A DNA stretch of 64,000 nt from Butyrivibrio sp. (GTDB taxonomy: Bacteria > Bacillota > Clostridia > Lachnospirales > Lachnospiraceae): positions 1 through 64,000 of the forward strand of contig JAEEXE010000002.1 of the NCBI GenBank assembly GCA_016291375.1. The letters run 5' to 3'. The position numbers and the translations under genes were made by a program. Below are positions 62,846 to 64,000 of this stretch, in pieces (the stretch's first letter is position 1; each line of letters opens with the position of its first letter). Under the pieces are notes generated by a model. The model saw only the letters and a program-made list of their open reading frames with translations. It ran no database searches and had not been told where the DNA came from.

Positions 62846-64000
62846 TTACTTTCCTCCTATGCCACTGTCGAGGCTTGCGCCTGTCAGCTTATTAACCAAT
62901 GTGTTAAATACAAGAATTGTCACGATGAGGATGAGGTTGATGGCACTTGAAAATGCGTACAGTCCCATTTCATCGAAATAGTCCAGTGTAGTTGATAAAA
63001 TAAAGCCCTGTGTGCAGAGAAGTAGGAACAATGACAATTCTCTAAGGCACGTCATAAAGGGTAAAAGATATCCGCTTATGATCGAGGACTTCTGGATAGG
63101 AATAATGATCTTGAGCATTCTCTTTATCCATGATGTGTTCATGATGATCGCTGCTTCTTCAAGCTCGTTACTGATCTGAAGCATGGAGTTAAGTGAACTT
63201 CTCGAAGCGAAGGGAATGTACTTAACCACGCCTGCAATGATCAAAAGTGTGTATGTATTGAAGAGGTTAATGCGCTCATTGGAGAACAGGATGAAAAATG
63301 CTGCTCCTACCGCGATTGAAGGCATAAGGTATGGCAGGAAAGCTACGTTGTTAACATAGTTCGCCCACTTGTTTCTTCTCTTTTTGGATACAGCGTAGCC
63401 AATAAGTGTTCCGATAGTTCCCGCAATCAGTGCACAGACAACTGCAAGGAACAAGGTTCCGAAGAAGGCATGCCAGATTGTATTGTTATACAGAATTCCG
63501 GCCTGTCCGTACATGCCGTTTTCTGTTACGTTTTCGTTGGTCACCCACCATTTGGTGGTAAGATGAGCCAAATTTCCGGTGTATAGGAAGCTGTAATCAC
63601 CGGGATTTGGAAGGAATGTCTCAAGTGCAAAGAGCATTATGGGCCATATACTTGTGAAGAATGTTATTAGTATAAAGATAATTCCCACAACGTATTTTCC
63701 CATTTTACCGATGGTAAGCTTAGTGAGCTGACCGGATTTACCCGTGACTGTTGTATAGTTCTTTCTGCTCTTTAGGCTCATCTGATTCATTCCAAGTATC
63801 AGTACTCCAAACACCATCATTATGATTGCAAGGATACTTGCTTCACCTGTATAAGTGCTGTTCATTGAGATGTACTTGGTTGAAAGTGTTGTAAGGTTCA
63901 AATAATGCGGAACGGGATAGCTTCCCATCGCGCTTCCAAATACAAGAAGTATTGTAGAAAGGATGGCGGGCTTGATCATTGGAAGGGTTACTTTGAACAT
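62846..64000 (-). CDS. ABC transporter permease, fused two-domain type, 5' end beyond the window
   Basis: C-terminal 384 residues of a permease read to the right window edge. Two permease halves are visible: the end of the first (to about residue 75) and a complete second with about six helices and EELEEAAIIMNTSWIKRML (EAA-like loop). The fusion of two halves resembles FbpB-type ferric iron permeases, so the substrate may be iron, polyamine or sulfate-like. The internal methionine at the edge is unlikely to be the start. Co-transcribed with the ATPase. Confidence 0.85.
   Translation of the reverse strand: MFKVTLPMIKPAILSTILLVFGSAMGSYPVPHYLNLTTLSTKYISMNSTYTGEASILAIIMMVFGVLILGMNQMSLKSRKNYTTVTGKSGQLTKLTIGKMGKYVVGIIFILITFFTSIWPIMLFALETFLPNPGDYSFLYTGNLAHLTTKWWVTNENVTENGMYGQAGILYNNTIWHAFFGTLFLAVVCALIAGTIGTLIGYAVSKKRRNKWANYVNNVAFLPYLMPSIAVGAAFFILFSNERINLFNTYTLLIIAGVVKYIPFASRSSLNSMLQISNELEEAAIIMNTSWIKRMLKIIIPIQKSSIISGYLLPFMTCLRELSLFLLLCTQGFILSTTLDYFDEMGLYAFSSAINLILIVTILVFNTLVNKLTGASLDSGIGGK

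Noticed and set aside
1-64000. CRISPR arrays, insertion sequences, phage genes and restriction systems
   Set aside because: No regularly spaced repeats, transposase, integrase or nuclease-methylase pair was seen on either strand.

Overview
The window is a contiguous piece of a chromosome from an anaerobic, moderately low-GC Firmicute. Gene content and neighbourhoods point to Lachnospiraceae, and a Butyrivibrio/Pseudobutyrivibrio-type organism is my best guess. This rests on protein character (anaerobic NrdD/NrdG, flavodiiron FprA, TAXI-type TRAP transporter, membrane GGDEF proteins with 7TM sensors, clostripain-type protease), T-box control of ileS and proS, and strong AAGGAGG ribosome binding sites. 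I see no insertion sequence, phage module, CRISPR array or rRNA. Most of the window is ordinary housekeeping sequence in tight operons, mostly on the minus strand.

Layout. 1-3670: isoleucyl-tRNA synthetase with its T-box leader. 3674-9604: a complete oligopeptide ABC importer (oppA-B-C-D-F), with a hairpin between oppA and oppB. 9632-11176: a threonine aldolase and a free-methionine-sulfoxide reductase. 11291-13000: an RlmI-type rRNA methyltransferase, tRNA-Gly(GCC), and a strongly structured element ending in a T-run. 13096-16718: a cytidylate-kinase-like protein followed by a two-gene TAXI TRAP transporter. 16729-18277: an erythromycin-esterase-family protein and tRNA-Pro(CGG). 18365-27981: a long co-directional run of greA, flavin reductase, a solute-binding lipoprotein, a hybrid histidine kinase, FprA, a secreted glycosidase-like protein and a CbbX-like AAA+ ATPase. 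28054-31130: class II aldolase and a GH13 amylase.

31352-39101 is the conserved block cca - PEGA protein - rqcP - divIC - tilS - hpt - ftsH. It is apparently read from a promoter that places the transcription start on the cca initiation codon. 39203-42620 holds two overlapping diguanylate cyclase genes. 42705-44460 is proS with its T-box. 44561-46148 holds an unrecognised coiled-coil protein and a palindrome-rich, probably non-coding RNA locus. 46126-51568 has a PfkB-family kinase with an operator-like repeat, nrdG, nrdD with an NrdR-like palindrome, murI, and a divergent small hypothetical gene. 51554-61151 carries an SH3 membrane protein, trxA, trmB, a DD-carboxypeptidase, an exonuclease, glutathione peroxidase, a YlmH-like protein, a NUDIX hydrolase, a membrane-anchored clostripain-like protease and a GlsB-type membrane protein. 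61197-64000 encodes an ABC importer whose ATPase carries a large insertion; its fused permease runs off the window.

The most interesting items are the two structured RNA candidates (about 12797-12949 and 45874-46042), the three genes with apparently leaderless transcripts (cca, the DD-carboxypeptidase, the small gene at 51119), the binding-protein/hybrid-kinase/flavodiiron cluster, and the insertion in the ABC ATPase. I found no clear-cut new multi-gene system; the candidates are listed with tests. All functional calls come from reading the sequence, with no database search.
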